This document shows, one piece after another, positions 6,601-6,966 of a stretch of DNA of 6,966 nucleotides. Position 1 is the stretch's first letter; every line of letters begins with the position of its first letter. The translations under genes were made by a program, and so were the position numbers. The stretch is from contig CAMWRO010000159.1 in the NCBI GenBank assembly GCA_947176615.1, positions 1 through 6,966 of the forward strand, written 5' to 3'. Below the pieces are notes generated by a model that worked only from the letters and a program-made list of their open reading frames with translations, had not been told where the DNA came from and did not search any database. This DNA comes from an uncultured Porphyromonadaceae bacterium (GTDB lineage: Bacteria > Bacteroidota > Bacteroidia > Bacteroidales > Muribaculaceae).

Positions 6601-6966
6601 TCGGCCCTGCTGTCACTAAGGCGCATGTCGAGTTTGATATTTTCATACCGCTGTCCCATGTAGGTGACATCGGCGAGATTAAGGTCGGCATTCACGACGG
6701 TTTTGGACGACATGGGGTTATATCCGTGTCCTTTGACATCAAGACCGGCGGTTATATTGCCTATGCCGAGTGTCGGCATGATTGCGTCAACAGGAAAATC
6801 AGTCAGTCTCAGGGAGGCATCGTATCCCTCGGCCCGGCCGTTCCAGTTGCCTTTCATCGCCAGCCGTCCGTTGCCGGTAACAGCCGCGATGTCGCCCGAG
6901 ATGAGGTTGGGACGGTAATCCACGTTTCCTCTTATTTTCATCGCGGGGATATTGATGGTCTTGGCA
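3585..6966 (-). CDS. tamB: TamB-like translocation and assembly module protein (C-terminal ~1126 codons, 5' end off the right edge)
   Basis: TamB proteins are anchored in the inner membrane and span the periplasm as a long hydrophobic beta-groove, partnering the outer-membrane TamA/TamL. They are implicated in outer-membrane protein assembly and phospholipid transport. The frame is open to the right edge (AKTINIPA precedes the first ATG at 6941), so that ATG is internal and the anchor is not in view. Most of the protein is repetitive beta-strand sequence of the AsmA/TamB type. The conserved C-terminal DUF490/TamB domain covers roughly 4480-3700, with NINNGFVRYVLPV, then GDMMNP (about 4365-4382), MSPDQRANQAMNMLLY, a GNALYSFLTSQLNSW helix, GVDISFGIDQY, and closing strands around RFKIIVGGNYSTD and VGFVIKRK. 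A ~40-residue tail rich in Pro/Ala and then acidic residues follows. It ends in TAA at 3587-3585, inside the start of tamL, so the pair is likely co-translated. No internal stop or frameshift was seen. Confidence 0.93.
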   Translation of the reverse strand, partial: AKTINIPAMKIRGNVDYRPNLISGDIAAVTGNGRLAMKGNWNGRAEGYDASLRLTDFPVDAIMPTLGIGNITAGLDVKGHGYNPMSSKTVVNADLNLADVTYMGQRYENIKLDMRLSDSRADGTLTSLNPDANLSADFNAAISGDTVDWTLDGDVRNLNLMAMKLTPTMNRGSLTIANKGRMNVKTMDIATDLSVGNLAGSMPGIDIITPRIDMTLASADSTLNATVANGDLDMKLHSPMPLMGFIDKIGTVSPVLLRQIDARMIDVDSIQQALPPMDLLVDMGQKNVAAQYLADASGITFKSFLMGVHNDSLLSMNAVGNMLTVGKTRLDTVSVEAIQHGRFLVYKATINNRPGTMDDFAHVNLNGFIGNDRISAFLKQSNIKGEKGFNIGLSATLSDSIVTVKLVPRKPTIAYKPWTLNDDNFISYNLYTRHIDANLELESNKSFLKLFTQHDESAANDSVPVQEDIVLQISRLHLQDWLSISPFAPPIKGDVNANMRFRWDASALTGHGTLGLVDMYYGKDRVGTFDLDVNMQNSINGAIHADVTLMVDSVKTITARGSLNDSTAANPFLLDFSMIKFPLRVVNPFLPAEMARLSGMLNGNMEITGDMAHPVFNGFLDFDSTAVFVKMLGTSFSFSEEKIPVDSNIVRFDNFAILGCNANPLHVNGTVDARNLTDVGLDLNLSARNLQVVNSSRPKGGADVYGKAYLDLDAGVKGSMSRLDVEADLAVLAGTNVTYVIPDATSAIASRSNSDMVHFVQFNDSTQVEKADTVAASSMALNLEANLVVETGSTITVDLSSDGSNRVRVEGAGDLTYSMSALNGDRLTGRFNINNGFVRYVLPVMGEKRFDFNEGSYISFNGDMMNPTLHVSAVDQIKANVTQEGQNSRLVNFDVILNVNGTLQDMGVAFDLATDDDLSVQNELASMSPDQRANQAMNMLLYNVYTGTNGTKGNGNLSGNALYSFLTSQLNSWAANNIRGVDISFGIDQYDKTYNGSTSTTTSYSYKVSKTLFNDRFKIIVGGNYSTDADADENFSQNLINDISFEYMLNRSGSMFIKIFRHTGYESILEGEVTQTGVGFVIKRKLNSMRDLFNFGHSPTPAPAVPVNAPETEKATLTPAKNDEDE

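Overview
The window looks like chromosome of a Bacteroidales bacterium. It has a moderate GC level of roughly 50% by eye, a textbook Bacteroidota promoter (TTTG, 19 bp, TAnnTTTG), starts without Shine-Dalgarno sequences, and Bacteroidota-type lipoprotein versions of envelope proteins. Muribaculaceae is a reasonable guess from base composition but is not proven. Every supported gene is on the minus strand, so transcription runs from high to low coordinates.

Right to middle (6966 to 1295): an outer-membrane translocation and assembly module (TAM) pair. First comes the C-terminal ~1126 codons of a TamB-like protein, whose N-terminus lies beyond the right edge. Its stop codon overlaps the start of a TamA-type Omp85 protein with a lipoprotein signal (the Bacteroidota form called TamL). 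TamB would span the periplasm and dock on the POTRA domains of TamL, whose barrel sits in the outer membrane. The tamL reading frame is cut by one in-frame TAA at 3086-3088, with no frameshift. The same frame continues on both sides with family-like sequence, so this is a nonsense allele, a base-call error, or a read-through case. It is the most important observation here.

Middle (1294 to 981): about 300 bp of AT-rich non-coding DNA separating the TAM genes from a capsule or exopolysaccharide export operon. It contains a full-consensus minus-strand promoter, two adjacent small palindromes across the core promoter, an upstream 8-bp direct repeat, and a predicted leader of about 190 nt with a hairpin.

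Left (980 to 1): a Wza-type polysaccharide export lipoprotein, then, after a 56-bp gap, the first 35 codons of a gene that is probably the partner Wzc/Wzz-type chain-length determinant or tyrosine autokinase. It runs off the left edge.

The window therefore spans the junction of a conserved envelope-assembly operon and the start of a surface polysaccharide locus. I found no RNA genes, CRISPR arrays or mobile elements. The long plus-strand open frames opposite tamB and tamL look like shadows of the minus-strand genes.
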